DNA of 64,000 nt from Pusillimonas sp. TS35 (GCF_009857885.1 NZ_WWER01000004.1:186001-250000); one strand, 5' to 3'. Shown: positions 55,786 to 64,000, numbered from the stretch's first letter. The notes: generated by a model not told the origin, from the sequence alone. Program-made: numbers and translations.

Positions 55786-56771
55786 GCCACGGCCTCCCGC
55801 AGGCTGGCCACGATTTCGTAGGAACGCAGCCGCGCGGCATGGTCGAACATATTGCAGGTAATCATCAGCTCATCGGCGCGTGTGCGGTCGATGAAGGCCT
55901 GGGTTTGGGCGGCGATCGTGTCGCGGGTGCCAATGGCTGCACAGGACAGCACGTGGTCAATGAGCTCGCGGGCAGGCGGGGGCAGTTGCGCCAAGTAGCC
56001 CTCGCGCGGCGGTGGTAGTTTGCCGGGATGGCCGCTTCGCAGGTTCACGAATGACTGCTGCCAGGAGCTGGCCAGATAATGCGCCTGCGTGTCGGTGTCG
56101 GCCGCGAACACGTTGAAGCCGAGCATGACGTAGGGCTTGGCCAGATGTGCCGAGGGGCGGAAGGTGGCGCGGTAAAGTTCGATGGCCTGCATCATCTGGG
56201 CTGGCGCGAAATGCGACGCGAAGGCGTAGGGCAGGCCCAGGGCCGCGGCCAGTTGGGCGCCGAACAGACTGGAGCCGAGAATCCAGATGGGCACTTTCAG
56301 GCCGCGCCCTGGAACTGCCATGACGGTTTGCCGCGGCTCGTCGGACATGAAGTCCATCAGTTCGACAACGTCTTGCGGGAAATCGTCGGCGTCGGAGGAC
56401 AGATTGCGCCGCAGTGCTCGAGCCGTTGCCTGGTCCGAGCCCGGGGCGCGGCCCAGGCCGAGGTCGATACGGCCCGGAAACAGCGATTCGAGGGTGCCGA
56501 ACTGCTCGGCAATCACCAGCGGCGAGTGATTGGGCAGCATGATGCCGCCCGCGCCCACCCGCAGATTGCGGGTAACCGCCGCCACCTGGGCGATCAGTAT
56601 CGATGTTGCCGCGCTGGCAATGCCGGGCATGCCGTGGTGCTCGGCCATCCAATAGCGCCGAAAGCCCCAGCCGTCGGCATGGCGGGCGAGATCCAGCGTA
56701 TTGCGGAATGAATCGGCGGCGGTGCCGCCTTCGATGATGGGTGCGAGGTCAAGGATGGAAAAAGGCGTCAT
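55782..56771 (-). CDS. LLM-class flavin-dependent oxidoreductase (MsnO8-type)
   Basis: A 329-residue luciferase-like monooxygenase family protein. It shows [47 protein letters not shown] at the N-terminus, then [42 protein letters not shown], the diagnostic segment of the group. The substrate is unknown; members are often annotated as alkanal monooxygenase-like. The frame is open to 56807, but ATG 56771 gives the family N-terminus; no clear Shine-Dalgarno is seen. It lies between a hydrolase gene (44 nt upstream) and yggS (4-nt overlap). Confidence 0.9.
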   Translation of the reverse strand: MTPFSILDLAPIIEGGTAADSFRNTLDLARHADGWGFRRYWMAEHHGMPGIASAATSILIAQVAAVTRNLRVGAGGIMLPNHSPLVIAEQFGTLESLFPGRIDLGLGRAPGSDQATARALRRNLSSDADDFPQDVVELMDFMSDEPRQTVMAVPGRGLKVPIWILGSSLFGAQLAAALGLPYAFASHFAPAQMMQAIELYRATFRPSAHLAKPYVMLGFNVFAADTDTQAHYLASSWQQSFVNLRSGHPGKLPPPREGYLAQLPPPARELIDHVLSCAAIGTRDTIAAQTQAFIDRTRADELMITCNMFDHAARLRSYEIVASLREAVA

Positions 56772-56815
56772 GCGGAAAGGGGAGCGAACGGTGGGCGCGG
56801 CATGCACCCGTGGTA

Positions 56816-57580
56816 TCAGGGCCTGGGGACGCCCGCCCGGCTGCCCACGCGGGCCCCGACGACCATCTCCGTAATCCAGTTTATCAACACCGAAGTATAG
56901 GCTTCCTGCGCGGTTTTTTCGCTCAAGGCATGGTCGGCGCCATCAATGACCCGGTGCGTCATGGAGTGGGAGGCCCCGAAAGCCGACCGGTAACTCATGA
57001 TGGTTGCGTGCGGCACCAAATGGTCGTGTTCCGACTCGACCAGCAGGACGTCCCCCGCAAACGCCGCGCACGCCGCCAGGGCGCGGTTTTCATCCGGCAG
57101 CACCGGTGCCCCGCGATATACCGCGAGGTCTTCCCTGTTGAGCTGGCGCTTGGGCAAGGTCCATTGATCGTCCCGGTACAGCGAGGGTACCCGCAGCGAC
57201 AGCCACTTGACCGGCCGCAGCGTGGTGAGAATGGTGGAAAGATAGGCGCCGTAGCTGGTGCCCACCACGGCCACGGCGTTGGAGTCGATGGCGGGATGCT
57301 GCACCAGCTTGTCGTAGGCGCAGACGATGTCGTGCAAGTTTTCGGCGCGGGTAACGGTTTTCTGGCGTTCGGAGCCCTTTTCGTGCCCGCGCAGGTCGAA
57401 GGTAAGGCAAACACAACCCAGGCCGGCAATGCCCCGGGCGCGCTCCAGATCGCGATCCTGGCTGCCGCCCCATCCGTGCACAAAAAGCACGCCGGGCACT
57501 TTGGAACTGGGCGTCAGGAATGTGCCGGCCAAGTGTTCTTCATCGACGACGAGTTCTATTTTTGTACTGTTTGTCCCCAT
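56816..57580 (-). CDS. Alpha/beta-hydrolase fold protein (prolyl-oligopeptidase-like)
   Basis: A 254-residue cytoplasmic hydrolase. The oxyanion segment is [12 protein letters not shown], the strand-turn [11 protein letters not shown] follows, and the nucleophile elbow [10 protein letters not shown] places the serine in GTSYG. The acid is likely in [13 protein letters not shown] and the histidine in IDGADHALS. The GxSYG elbow is common among dienelactone hydrolase and acyl-peptidase-like families. It lies upstream of the LLM-type gene on the same strand and may belong to the same operon; the substrate is not known. Confidence 0.87.
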   Translation of the reverse strand: MGTNSTKIELVVDEEHLAGTFLTPSSKVPGVLFVHGWGGSQDRDLERARGIAGLGCVCLTFDLRGHEKGSERQKTVTRAENLHDIVCAYDKLVQHPAIDSNAVAVVGTSYGAYLSTILTTLRPVKWLSLRVPSLYRDDQWTLPKRQLNREDLAVYRGAPVLPDENRALAACAAFAGDVLLVESEHDHLVPHATIMSYRSAFGASHSMTHRVIDGADHALSEKTAQEAYTSVLINWITEMVVGARVGSRAGVPRP

Positions 57581-57615
57581 AATCTGAACCGTTGGAAATA
57601 AAACCCTTATTCATA

Positions 57616-58833
57616 TTATGACGCCATCCCGTACTGTGCGGGTGGCCAGTGGTCTTCGCCCTCGCACCCCGCGCCTGAGCGGGGCAACGTGTGGCGCGGC
57701 GCGTCGTGGATGGCGGGCTGGACCAGGAGGTATTTGCAGAGTGGGCCGATATGCGGATCGTCGCCCTGGTACAGCAGTTGGGCGCCGGCGGGCAGTGACG
57801 GGTTTGCACCAAAACGTTCCACAGTGGCGGCGTTCACCGCTCGCACAGCAGGGTTGTCGCGCAGGGCCTGCAGGGCGGCAATCTCCGCCGCACTGGCGCC
57901 GCCGATGCGCCATGACTGCTCCAGTACGCCACAGCGCCATTCACCACGCGCATCGCGGCCTAACGCGATGTCATAATTTCGGCGCGACGCCAGCAGGCCA
58001 GGGTAGCAGGCATTGGCCGCCTCGTCATAGCGCCGAGCCTGTGTAATGGCAAGGCGGCTGTTGTCATCCAGGTCCAGCGATAGCAGCGCGTCAAACCCGC
58101 CGCGCGTCACAAGCAGGCTGGAGCCGCCGTAGACCAGTTCACCCGTATTGTCGGGTGTCAGTGATTGGGTGCCGACATAGCTGGCTTCGTGCGGGCCCAC
58201 ACGCACTCTGCCCACGCTGAGGGTCTGCACTGATTTCAAGTGCTCCTCAAGCACAATGCCGTAGTCGGACAGGCGCTCAGTGTCAGCCAGTTGCAGGGCT
58301 TTGCCCAGGGCGGCGGCGTCGTGCACCAAAACCTGGCCGCGCCCGGCAGTGGCAAGCACGGGTTTGACGCGCACGGGGCCTCGGCGCAGCAGCAGTGTGC
58401 CTGCGCGCATTGCGTCGTCCAGAGAAAATGCGGTGTAGCCTGCCAGCACAGCATCGCTGGTGCGGGCGCTGAATGCGGTGGACCATCCTTCCGGAACCAC
58501 TGCGGCTTCATCCAGTACTGGATGGGTAATGGCCTTGGTAGGCACAAAGGGGTAGGGGGCTGCGCCGCCGAACAGATCTGTTTCGGTCAGCAGGCGCAAG
58601 CGCCGTGTGTGCGTGACGCCGATTATCGTGTCGGTGGGGATAAGATAAACACGGCCGGTGTAGTCGGTATCAGGCTGGCGGTGGCCGCCATAGCGCATAC
58701 CCAGCAGGTCTGCGATACGCCGGCCCAGGGCTTCGTGTACGGTGCGCTCATGGTCCGGCTCGCGCGCGCGCACAGAAAAAATAAGGACGGTTCCCTCTCC
58801 ATCGTTATTGTTGTGCTCCATGATTGGGCTCAT
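57616..58833 (-). CDS. DUF3182 family protein
   Basis: A 405-residue protein of the proteobacterial DUF3182 family. Recognisable segments are YTGRVYLIPTDTIIG, LLTETDLFGGAAPYPFVPTKAITHPV, WSTAFSARTSDAVLAGYTAFSLDDAMRAG, VRVKPVLATAGRGQVLVHDAAAL and GVLEQSWRIGGASAAEIAAL. The middle part (a lysine in RVKP, a glycine-rich GRGQ, later EEHL) resembles an ATP-grasp nucleotide site, and the C-terminal QSWRIGGAS fits a metal-ligand position; this is inference only. The frame is open much further upstream, but GATGGAGG directly before ATG 58833 decides the start (ATG 58821 is the alternative). No signal peptide. Confidence 0.82.
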   Translation of the reverse strand: MSPIMEHNNNDGEGTVLIFSVRAREPDHERTVHEALGRRIADLLGMRYGGHRQPDTDYTGRVYLIPTDTIIGVTHTRRLRLLTETDLFGGAAPYPFVPTKAITHPVLDEAAVVPEGWSTAFSARTSDAVLAGYTAFSLDDAMRAGTLLLRRGPVRVKPVLATAGRGQVLVHDAAALGKALQLADTERLSDYGIVLEEHLKSVQTLSVGRVRVGPHEASYVGTQSLTPDNTGELVYGGSSLLVTRGGFDALLSLDLDDNSRLAITQARRYDEAANACYPGLLASRRNYDIALGRDARGEWRCGVLEQSWRIGGASAAEIAALQALRDNPAVRAVNAATVERFGANPSLPAGAQLLYQGDDPHIGPLCKYLLVQPAIHDAPRHTLPRSGAGCEGEDHWPPAQYGMAS

Positions 58834-59154
58834 ATGGCCTCCATCGTCCGGGTGTAAGGGCGAAACCGGCAGGCCGGCGCGCTGTCTGTCGCTCGCCGCG
58901 TCGGCCCCAGTATGAGAAGCAGTTGGGCAATTTGTATGCCGCGCATGCGACGCAATACAGCAAGCCAGGATACAGCCCAATGCGGCTAGCGGCGATATGC
59001 CGCGGCCAACGATGCGCAACGGTTGTTCGTGCCTGCAACCCGGGCTGGGCCGAAAAGGCCCTGGGTGACATTCGCCATAGGCACGCGGATTGCTGCGGCA
59101 TTTGTAACCTGGCAAATCCCGCCGGGGCCATTTCAATAAGCAGGGGGTATGCAC
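58834..59154. other. Divergent intergenic region without a recognised gene
   Basis: These 321 bp separate the minus-strand DUF3182 gene and the plus-strand lipoprotein gene. Open frames here have no coding signature. A small GCGGC-GATAT-GCCGC hairpin lies near 58991-59005. It must hold the promoters of both neighbours, but I see no convincing hexamer pair. Confidence 0.5.
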
Positions 59155-59370
59155 ATGAAACCGACCAAACGATGCGCGACTGTTGCTGTCATGATTGTTC
59201 TGGCGAGTAGCCTGGCGGCATGTAGCGGCATGTCGCGGCAAGACCGGAGCACTGTCATTGGCGCAGGCGCAGGCGCACTGGGCGGTGCTGTACTGACGGG
59301 TGGAAGCACCCTTGGCACCGTTGGCGGCGCGGCCGTTGGCGGCATTATTGGCCACGAGGTAGGCAAGTAA
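59155..59370 (+). CDS. Glycine-zipper 2TM lipoprotein (OsmB-like)
   Basis: A 71-residue lipoprotein. The signal ends with the lipobox SLAAC, followed by a Ser/Gln-rich spacer. The glycine-zipper repeat is IGAGAGALGGAVLTGGSTLGTVGGAAVGGIIGHEVGK, which fills the rest of the protein. OsmB-type proteins are small envelope lipoproteins induced by osmotic or stationary-phase stress. ATG 59155 has AGCAGGGGG about 7 nt upstream; an in-frame ATG at 59149 is less well placed. A second small membrane protein follows. Confidence 0.85.
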   Translation: MKPTKRCATVAVMIVLASSLAACSGMSRQDRSTVIGAGAGALGGAVLTGGSTLGTVGGAAVGGIIGHEVGK

Positions 59371-59506
59371 ACCGTACGGTAGCCAGAACTTGTGCGCATT
59401 ACGCACGTAAATCCCGTACGACGTGTAAATCGTACATTTAGCCAATATGCAGGCCGATTCGACCTTTTTTAGGGTATCGGCCATGCGGGGAAGAGGAGCT
59501 TCGTCG

Positions 59507-59653
59507 ATGCTTTATACAATCGCTGTCATTCTGATCGTGCTGTGGCTGCTGGGGCTGGTCACGTCTTATACGATCGGTGGATTCATCCATGTCCTGCTGG
59601 TTATCGCGATCATCGTGGTGCTGGTTCGTCTTATCAGCGGCCGTTCACTTTAG
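59507..59653 (+). CDS. Lmo0937-family small membrane protein
   Basis: A 48-residue protein, MLYTIAVILIVLW..., with two hydrophobic helices (about 2-20 and 25-43), a short GGF turn and a basic tail RLISGRSL. This is the common Lmo0937/DUF5670-type protein, often linked with stress genes; its function is unknown. AAGAGGAG at 59490-59497 precedes the ATG. An upstream in-frame ATG at 59447 would add an unlike leader and is rejected. It sits next to the OsmB-like lipoprotein gene. Confidence 0.82.
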   Translation: MLYTIAVILIVLWLLGLVTSYTIGGFIHVLLVIAIIVVLVRLISGRSL

Positions 59654-59790
59654 GCTGCGCTCTCCGCTCGGGCTCGATAATGGGCTGCCCTTGGCTGCAA
59701 TGGCGGGAGCGGCCTGAGCCCGACTGGGCGAAAACTGCTCTGTGCTGCTAATGCGCTGAAAAATAAAACATAATTTGAGTAGTGCCCAAT

Positions 59791-59825
59791 TTATCCGACC
59801 ATTTGTCCACAATACCGGTGGATAA
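59791..59825. promoter_or_regulatory. Cluster of DnaA-box-like 9-mers upstream of the MscS-type gene
   Basis: TTATCCGAC (59791), TTGTCCACA (59803) and, on the minus strand, TTATCCACC (59817-59825) lie within 35 bp. The last two each differ by one base from the consensus TTATCCACA. An AT-rich run (gaaaaataaaacataattt) precedes them. The remaining parts of the 295-bp gap 59654-59948 show nothing else clear. Confidence 0.35.
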
Positions 59826-59948
59826 GTGGCCGTTTGGCTGTCTACAATCACCTCAGGCGCGGCAGCTATCCTGGCCGGCGGATACACCGATAGTTCGTCA
59901 TCCCCGGCCCGCGCCGCATCGCAGACATTCACAGATTGAAGGATTTCC

Positions 59949-60782
59949 ATGCCGGATCAACTTTCCGACCTGCCCACCTATTTGCCCGTCTTCCAGACAT
60001 TTGCGCTGAACCTGCTCATCATGGTCATTATCCTGGCGGCGGGATGGTGGCTTTCGTCCCTGGCCGGCCGCACGCTGCGCAAGTTGGCGCATCGGTCGGC
60101 GCGTGTGGATCCCACTATCGTGCCCATGATTTATTCGGTCACGGTGTGGTCGATCCGTGTATTCGTGGTGGTGGCGGCGCTGGCGCGGTTGGGTGTGCAG
60201 ACAGCCAGTATCATCGCCGTACTGGGTGCCGCCGGCCTGGCCATCGGCCTGGCCCTGCAAGGCACACTGCAGAACATCGCCGCCGGCATCATGCTGCTGG
60301 TGCTGCGCCCGCTGCGCGTAGGCGAATATGTTTCCGTGGTGGGCAAGGGGGATGGCACGGTTGCCGAAGTAGGCCTGTTCCTCACGCACTTGATTCAGTT
60401 CGACGGTATACATCTCACGCTGCCCAACAGCCTCGTATGGGGCAATCCCATCATCAATTACAGCCGCAATGAAACACGGCGCCTCGATGTAGAGGTAGCA
60501 GTGCGTTACGACGAAGACCTCGAGGCTGCGCTGCGTGTGCTGGGTGAATTGGTGCGCGCGCATGCAGACGTGCTGCCCGACCCGGCGCCGCAGGTCATGG
60601 TGACGCAATACAACGAAAGCACGGCCACCGTGAACATGCGTGTGTGGGTACCCAACGATAAATATTGGGCGGTACGCTTCGACCTTTACCGCACGGCATT
60701 ACAGCACCTAGTCCAAGCGGGGCTCAAGCTGCCCGTACCCATCCGTGAAGTGCGTGCTGTGGGCGCGGACAACAAGCTATAG
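59949..60782 (+). CDS. Small-conductance mechanosensitive channel (MscS family)
   Basis: A 277-residue inner-membrane channel. There are three hydrophobic helices at about 18-38, 58-80 and 86-118. The pore helix is GAAGLAIGLALQGTLQNIAAGIMLLVLRPLRVGEYV, with the Gly/Ala packing characteristic of MscS TM3. The cytoplasmic beta domain (HLTLPNSLVWGNPIINYSRN) and the alpha/beta domain follow. Size and order equal E. coli MscS (286). It is released at hypo-osmotic shock, which fits the neighbouring OsmB-like gene. The 3' end overlaps the convergent IclR gene by 6 bp. Confidence 0.94.
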   Translation: MPDQLSDLPTYLPVFQTFALNLLIMVIILAAGWWLSSLAGRTLRKLAHRSARVDPTIVPMIYSVTVWSIRVFVVVAALARLGVQTASIIAVLGAAGLAIGLALQGTLQNIAAGIMLLVLRPLRVGEYVSVVGKGDGTVAEVGLFLTHLIQFDGIHLTLPNSLVWGNPIINYSRNETRRLDVEVAVRYDEDLEAALRVLGELVRAHADVLPDPAPQVMVTQYNESTATVNMRVWVPNDKYWAVRFDLYRTALQHLVQAGLKLPVPIREVRAVGADNKL

Positions 60783-61547
60783 CTTGCCCGCGATGGCCTT
60801 AAGCTCTTCCTGGATCATTGCGGCGATCTCGCGCTGTCGGGTGGCCGGCATACGTTCCGTGATCGCGGTGACACTGATTGCCAGCAGCGGTTCGTTATGC
60901 GCGTCACACAGGGCGCATCCCACCCCCAGCGCTCCCCGCACCGCGTAGTTGCCCACCACCGAATAGCCGCGTGTCCGGGTATTGAGTACGAGTTGGCGCA
61001 TCTCACGGGTGGACATGCCGCCGTATTGCTCCAGTTTGTCGCTGTTGTAATCAATAATCGATTCAACGGTGTCATCGTTCAGCTTCGCCAGCAAGGCCAT
61101 GCCGCCCGAGCCGACGCCCAGCGGCTGGCGTTTGCCCGCGTAGGTGGCCAATATTTGTACAGGATACGCGCCGATCTCGCGCCACAGGCTCAGCGATTCG
61201 TACCCGTCCCGGACCACAAGGAATACGGCGTCCCCGGTTGCCTCGGCAAGTTTGCGCAACGACGGGTAGGCGAGCGCGATGCGCGCATCTTGCTCGAACG
61301 CTGGCGCGGCTGGGGGCGACATGGTGGCGGCGTAGCGTTTTGTGCCGGCCAGCGCGCGCACGAACCCCGCCTCCATCAGTGCCGCCAGCAAACGGTAGAT
61401 GGTTGGGCGCTGCAGGCCCGTTTCACGAGACAGGGCGGTAATATTCAATCCCGTTTCAGGGTGCTCTTGGAGAGCACGCAGAACGGTTAGCCCACGCCGG
61501 AGTGTGCGGGGCCCAGTGTCCGAGGGGTTTGATGCCGAAGTGTCCAC
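60777..61547 (-). CDS. IclR-family transcriptional regulator
   Basis: A 256-residue regulator with an N-terminal winged helix (about 15-75: TVLRALQEHPETGLNITALSRETGLQRPTIYRLLAALMEAGFV) and an IclR effector domain to the end. Translation appears to start at a GTG (61545-61547). It is divergent from a Bug receptor gene, the typical local regulator-receptor pair. The start region reads GTGGACA, and the same GTGGACA occurs in opposite orientation at 61624-61630 near the Bug gene, so the two copies bracket the 130-bp promoter region and might be operator halves. Confidence 0.9.
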   Translation of the reverse strand: MDTSASNPSDTGPRTLRRGLTVLRALQEHPETGLNITALSRETGLQRPTIYRLLAALMEAGFVRALAGTKRYAATMSPPAAPAFEQDARIALAYPSLRKLAEATGDAVFLVVRDGYESLSLWREIGAYPVQILATYAGKRQPLGVGSGGMALLAKLNDDTVESIIDYNSDKLEQYGGMSTREMRQLVLNTRTRGYSVVGNYAVRGALGVGCALCDAHNEPLLAISVTAITERMPATRQREIAAMIQEELKAIAGKL

Positions 61548-61677
61548 AATGCGTACGCAAAGATTGAAAAGTTACAAAAAACATCAGAGAATTCTGAGGT
61601 TTATTATACGACCGTCCGTTTCGTGGACATTGTAAGTGCGGGCCCGCTGTATGGGCCCTTCACCGAGGAGCCTATTC

Positions 61678-62670
61678 ATGTTGTTCAGCACCACCTTTGC
61701 CGCAGGCCTCAAGAAGCTCGCAGTTGGCGCAGTCGCCACCGCAGCTGCCGTGGCTGCGCCCTCCGCCTTCGCCGCTTATCCCGAGCAGCCCATCCGCTTG
61801 GTTGTCGGTTTCTCCGCTGGCGGCACCACCGATGTATCGGCCCGCATCATCGGCAAAGAGCTTGGCGATGCGCTGGGCCAGCCCGTGGTGGTCGAAAACC
61901 GCCCCGGCGCCGGCAGTAATATTGCGGCAGAGCAGGTGGCCCGTGCCAAGCCCGATGGCTATACCCTTTACATGGTTGCGGTAACCAGCACGATCAACCA
62001 GACGCTCTACAAAAACCTTCGCTTCGATATCCAGAAGGATTTCGACCCGGTTGCGTTGGCTGTGAAAGTGCCCAATGTGCTGGTGGTCAACCCCAAGGTA
62101 CCCGCCAAATCGGTCAAGGAACTGGTCGATTACGCCAAGGCCAATCCAGGCAAGATGAACTTTGCATCTTCGGGTAGCGGCACGTCCATCCACATGGCGG
62201 GTGAACTGTTCAAGCAACTGGCCGGGGTCGATGTGGTGCATATCCCCTACAAGGGCAGTTCGCCCGCCGTTACCGATCTGCTCGGTGGCCAGGTGGACTT
62301 TATGTTCGACAACATGCCCTCGGCATGGCCGCACGTCGAAGCGGGCAAGCTGCGCGCGCTGGCTGTGACCACCGCCGAGCGTTCGGAAACGGCGCCCAAT
62401 CTGCCCACGATGAAAGAGTCGGGCTTCCCAACGTTTGATGTGTCGTCGTGGTTCGGTGTGCTCGCGCCTGCCGGCACGCCCAAGGACATCGTCGAGAAGC
62501 TCAACGTTGCGATCCGCGAAGCGCTGAAGAAACCCGAGGTCAAGAAGCAGCTCGCCCAGTTGGGTGCGGTGCCCGCCGACACGACGCCCGAGCAGTTCGG
62601 TGCCTTCATCAAGTCCGAGGTGGAAACCTGGGGTAAGGTGGTGAAGACTTCGGGCGCGACGGTGGACTAA
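61678..62670 (+). CDS. Bug-family tripartite tricarboxylate transporter substrate-binding protein
   Basis: A 330-residue receptor. The signal peptide ends near APSAFA; the mature part YPEQPIRLVVGFSAGGTTDVSARIIGKELGDALGQ is followed by ENRPGAGSNIAAEQVARAKPDGYTLYM, FASSGSGTSIHMAGELFKQLAGVDVVHIPYKGSSPAVTDLLGGQVDFMFD, a canonical Bug sequence. GAGGAG at 61665-61670 precedes ATG 61678; the open frame from 61636 is ignored. It is divergent from the IclR gene and followed by a strong terminator, so it is a monocistronic unit. Confidence 0.94.
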   Translation: MLFSTTFAAGLKKLAVGAVATAAAVAAPSAFAAYPEQPIRLVVGFSAGGTTDVSARIIGKELGDALGQPVVVENRPGAGSNIAAEQVARAKPDGYTLYMVAVTSTINQTLYKNLRFDIQKDFDPVALAVKVPNVLVVNPKVPAKSVKELVDYAKANPGKMNFASSGSGTSIHMAGELFKQLAGVDVVHIPYKGSSPAVTDLLGGQVDFMFDNMPSAWPHVEAGKLRALAVTTAERSETAPNLPTMKESGFPTFDVSSWFGVLAPAGTPKDIVEKLNVAIREALKKPEVKKQLAQLGAVPADTTPEQFGAFIKSEVETWGKVVKTSGATVD

Positions 62671-62720
62671 TCACGCGCATGACGGCGCCCCGCAAGGCGC
62701 CAGCGCCCTGCGCAATTGAC

Positions 62721-62758
62721 AAACCCCAGGGGGCGGCGGTGTCCGGCCCCTGGGGTTT
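62721..62758. terminator. Terminator hairpin between Bug and trmJ
   Basis: AAACCCCAGGGG and CCCCTGGGGTTT form a perfect 12-bp stem with a 14-nt loop, followed by ggtgtttt. It lies between convergent stops (62670 and 62784) and has A and T ends suited to both directions. Confidence 0.85.
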
Positions 62759-62783
62759 GGTGTTTTCGCGCAACGGTTTGATT

Positions 62784-63602
62784 CTACTTGTCGCGTACTT
62801 TCTGCGCGGTTTTGATCATGGCTGAGCACAGCCCGCGCATCATATCCACCTCATCTTGTGTCAGCGCGTTGCGGCTGAACATATGCCGCATGCGAGGCAT
62901 GAGCTTCTTGGGATGCAGGGGATCGAGAAAGCCCACTTCGGTGATGGCTTGTTCCCAGTGCGTGAGCAAGGCCTGCACTTTTTCGTTGGGCGCCAGTTGG
63001 CTGCCCGCATCAGGCCGTCCCTCCGTCGTGGGCATGAGCGGCAGGCCGGCCGTGATGGCCAGGGCGTAGCGCAGCTCCCATGCGGCAAGCTGCAAGGCCT
63101 GGGACACGTTCAGGGAGCTATAGGCCGGATTGGCCGGGATATGGCAAATGCGCTGGCACATGGCGATGTCTTCGTTGGTAAGCCCCGAACGTTCGGTGCC
63201 CAGCACAACCGCGACACGGTTCAGCGGCAGCGCCAGATGTTCGCGGCTGGCTTCGGCGGCTACACGGATGTCGCAGGCTGGCGGCCCGATGACACGCGCG
63301 CGGGCTGTCATGGCAAACGCCAGCGTCACCCCCTCCAGCGCGTGTCGCAGATCCGGAAAGATCTGTACCGCGGCCAGAACGTCTGTGGCGCCGCTAGCCA
63401 GTGATTGCGCCTCGGGCTGGCTGAGTACATCGGCAAACCGTGGCGCCACCAGGCAAAGATCGTGGAACCCCATGGTTTTGATGGCTCGCGCAGCCGCACC
63501 CACGTTGCCGGGGTGGCTGGGCTGAACCATGATGAAGCGTACGCGATTGAACAGCGCTGCCGGGCTGGCGGCGCCTGAATCAGAGGGATGTGCCGGAGTC
63601 AT
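62784..63602 (-). CDS. trmJ: tRNA (cytidine/uridine-2'-O)-methyltransferase TrmJ
   Basis: A 272-residue SPOUT-class methyltransferase that modifies position 32 of certain tRNAs. The N-terminal segment is RVRFIMVQPSHPGNVGAAARAIKTMGF, motif 2 VVLGTERSGLTNEDIAMCQ, and motif 3 IPANPAYSSLNVSQALQLAAWELR forms the SAM-binding knot. A helical C-terminal extension (about 205-272) distinguishes TrmJ from shorter TrmL. It is divergent from suhB, an arrangement common in beta- and gammaproteobacteria. Confidence 0.93.
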   Translation of the reverse strand: MTPAHPSDSGAASPAALFNRVRFIMVQPSHPGNVGAAARAIKTMGFHDLCLVAPRFADVLSQPEAQSLASGATDVLAAVQIFPDLRHALEGVTLAFAMTARARVIGPPACDIRVAAEASREHLALPLNRVAVVLGTERSGLTNEDIAMCQRICHIPANPAYSSLNVSQALQLAAWELRYALAITAGLPLMPTTEGRPDAGSQLAPNEKVQALLTHWEQAITEVGFLDPLHPKKLMPRMRHMFSRNALTQDEVDMMRGLCSAMIKTAQKVRDK

Positions 63603-63620
63603 TTAAAATAGCTGGTTTGA

Positions 63621-63655
63621 AGTGCCGCGTGCGCGGTAATGGTTTGCGCGGCACT
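63621..63655. repeat. 9-bp-arm inverted repeat in the trmJ/suhB promoter region
   Basis: AGTGCCGCG (63621-63629) and CGCGGCACT (63647-63655) are separated by 17 nt between the two divergent start codons. It could be an operator or part of the suhB leader. Confidence 0.5.
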
Positions 63656-63696
63656 ATGATTTCTGCAGTTTCTGCACGTTAACAATACGGAATTCT

Positions 63697-64000
63697 ATGC
63701 ACCCGATGCTCAATACCGCCATCAAGGCGGCACGCCGCGCCGGCGCCATCATCAATCGCGCCAGCCTGGACCTCGAACGCCTGCAGGTGGCGCGCAAAGG
63801 GCCCAAAGATTATGTCACGGAAGTCGATCACGCCGCAGAGGCGGCCATTATCGACGTGCTGCGCACTGCCTATCCCGATCACGGCTTCCTGGGCGAAGAG
63901 TCCGGCACCCACCCGGCGGCAGGCCAGAAAGACGGCGTCACGCCAGAAAACCAGTGGATTATCGATCCCCTGGACGGCACGACCAACTTCATTCACGGCA
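63697..64000 (+). CDS. suhB: Inositol-1-monophosphatase SuhB (right-truncated)
   Basis: The first 101 residues of an inositol monophosphatase-family protein, cut by the window edge. [22 protein letters not shown] is the usual SuhB start. [18 protein letters not shown] (metal-binding Glu) and [15 protein letters not shown] (motif A, with the metal-binding Asp pair) are present. In enteric bacteria SuhB also takes part in ribosomal RNA antitermination. Divergence from trmJ supports the assignment. Confidence 0.93.
   Translation, partial: MHPMLNTAIKAARRAGAIINRASLDLERLQVARKGPKDYVTEVDHAAEAAIIDVLRTAYPDHGFLGEESGTHPAAGQKDGVTPENQWIIDPLDGTTNFIHG

Noticed and set aside
1-64000. CRISPR arrays, tRNA or rRNA genes, prophage or known anti-phage defence genes
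   Set aside because: A visual scan of both strands found no regularly spaced repeats, no cloverleaf-like segments and no matching protein families. Small structured RNAs could still be missed.

Overview
The window looks like chromosomal DNA of a GC-rich betaproteobacterium of the Alcaligenaceae (Bordetella / Achromobacter / Pusillimonas type). The reasons are the strong GC third-position bias, the dapA-bamC, tcuRAB and trmJ/suhB neighbourhoods, and above all five separate genes for Bug-type periplasmic receptors (tripartite tricarboxylate transporter family), an expansion characteristic of this family. I saw no rRNA, tRNA, CRISPR array, insertion sequence or phage gene.

Layout. 0-3.1 kb: core genes (YciO-like fragment, M50 protease, dapA, bamC, terminator). 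3.2-8.4 kb: sulfite reduction and siroheme genes cysJ-cysI-cysG on the minus strand. 8.4-10.8 kb: a LysR regulator divergent from a sulfatase-fold protein whose catalytic positions are all substituted. 10.9-14.5 kb: tricarballylate oxidation (tcuB, tcuA, LysR). 14.5-18.5 kb: L16 hydroxylase-like oxygenase and mutS. 18.7-22.2 kb: a minus-strand set encoding a secreted beta-propeller, a HiPIP, a response regulator and a sensor kinase, preceded by a perfect Cus/Cop-type operator. 22.4-25.9 kb: gor, polyphosphate:AMP phosphotransferase, S4 protein.

26-51 kb is the accessory catabolic and transport part. It holds a Bug receptor plus M20 amidohydrolase; an eight-gene ABC unit (two near-identical substrate-binding proteins, two permeases, two ATPases, an amidohydrolase and a CobW-type GTPase); a hydrolase / Bug / aconitase-like large and small subunit / C-C lyase / GntR / Bug cluster that looks like a substituted-malate pathway; and a self-sufficient P450 (P450-reductase-ferredoxin fusion) with an IclR regulator and a Bug receptor. 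52-64 kb returns to mostly core genes: class II ribonucleotide reductase, a YggS/LLM/hydrolase group, DUF3182, small envelope proteins, MscS, IclR plus Bug, trmJ, and the start of suhB at the right edge.

The observations I would follow first are: (1) an approximately 104-nt element before each of the two duplicated binding-protein genes, with conserved blocks around a hairpin whose sequence differs but whose pairing is kept, a candidate cis-regulatory RNA; (2) a shared 28-bp operator layout tying the IclR regulator to both the P450 and a Bug receptor; (3) the Cus/Cop box in front of the beta-propeller-HiPIP-two-component set; (4) the sulfatase pseudoenzyme. All functional statements rest on reading the sequence and recall of protein families; no search was run.
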